From assembly GCA_013396995.1 (NCBI GenBank), contig VWZP01008598.1, positions 959,382 to 1,023,381 on the forward strand: a DNA stretch of 64,000 nucleotides. The letters run 5' to 3'. Every line of letters starts with the position of its first letter. Within the stretch, counting starts at the first letter, position 1. Source of the DNA: Dicaeum eximium (Eukaryota > Chordata > Aves > Passeriformes > Dicaeidae). The translations under genes and the position numbers were made by a program. The notes under the pieces were generated by a model, which had not been told where the DNA came from, did no database searches, and saw only the letters and a list, made by a program, of their open reading frames with translations. Shown in pieces: positions 63,823 through 64,000 of this stretch.

Positions 63823-64000
63823 CTAAAAACATTTTGGTCCTTCATAAGTGAAATTAAACTGCCAGTTTACACTCCATCTTTGCATGGAAAATGTTAAAAT
63901 TCACAGCAGATTTCCAGACGTCGGCTTCCCAACTGTTTTTAAAATCTAGGTCATTACACATAGGTGGCATCAGATAAGTCTCCATGGAAGTCTCAGAATA

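Noticed and set aside
38561..64000. Expected neighbour HERPUD2 (divergent to SEPTIN7 in mammals)
   Set aside because: No segment translating to its ubiquitin-like domain or other recognisable HERPUD2 parts was seen; it probably lies further right.

Overview
This window looks like a piece of a bird nuclear genome. The evidence is intron and intergenic sequence without long reading frames, several CR1 (chicken repeat 1) non-LTR retrotransposon copies with the avian-type 3' tail, LTR remnants resembling avian endogenous retroviruses, one CpG island, and short runs of N from the assembly. A songbird is possible from the LTR flavour, but I cannot prove it.

The only gene I can identify is the 5' part of SEPTIN7 (SEPT7), on the minus strand. 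A coding exon at 18991-19093 encodes the septin-7 segment QQKNLEGYVGFANLPNQVY through RGFEFTLMVVG and ends in phase 1, just before the P-loop (G1) exon. Upstream at 20591-20688 is a 98-nt exon that I infer belongs to the same transcript. It begins in phase 1 and ends in phase 0. The CpG-island promoter at about 36.9-38.6 kb holds a first exon ending ATG-G at 37723, followed by a GTGAGT donor. The three phases fit exactly and give a septin-7 N terminus starting MDEVIAAP and running through DAEMPTFRE into QQKNLEG. This differs from the mammalian N terminus I recall. The P-loop exon and the rest of the gene lie left of base 1.

Layout: 1-18990 is intron 3 (start of gene to the left, with one CR1 tail near 7.1 kb). 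18991-19093 is exon 3, 19094-20590 intron 2 and 20591-20688 exon 2. 20689-37722 is intron 1, which contains a minus-strand CR1 at 22.0 kb and a very AT-rich LTR-like element at 23.6 kb. About 36.9-38.6 kb is the CpG island with a 475-base assembly gap. 38.6-64 kb is the upstream flank, with no gene I can identify. It holds CR1 copies at 41.5 and 58.2-59.1 kb, LTRs at 44.9 and 60.6 kb, a GATA-type microsatellite at 46.0 kb, and a 74-base T run joined to a (GTTTG)n repeat at 51.8 kb. In mammals the neighbour on this side is HERPUD2 in divergent orientation; I looked for its coding sequence and did not find it.

I see no operon-like, CRISPR-like or otherwise novel multi-gene system. The points most worth a second look are the alternative septin-7 N terminus, the switch in strand composition at the promoter that hints at divergent transcription, and an abrupt G-rich to C-rich flip inside the LTR-like element at 23.6-23.95 kb.
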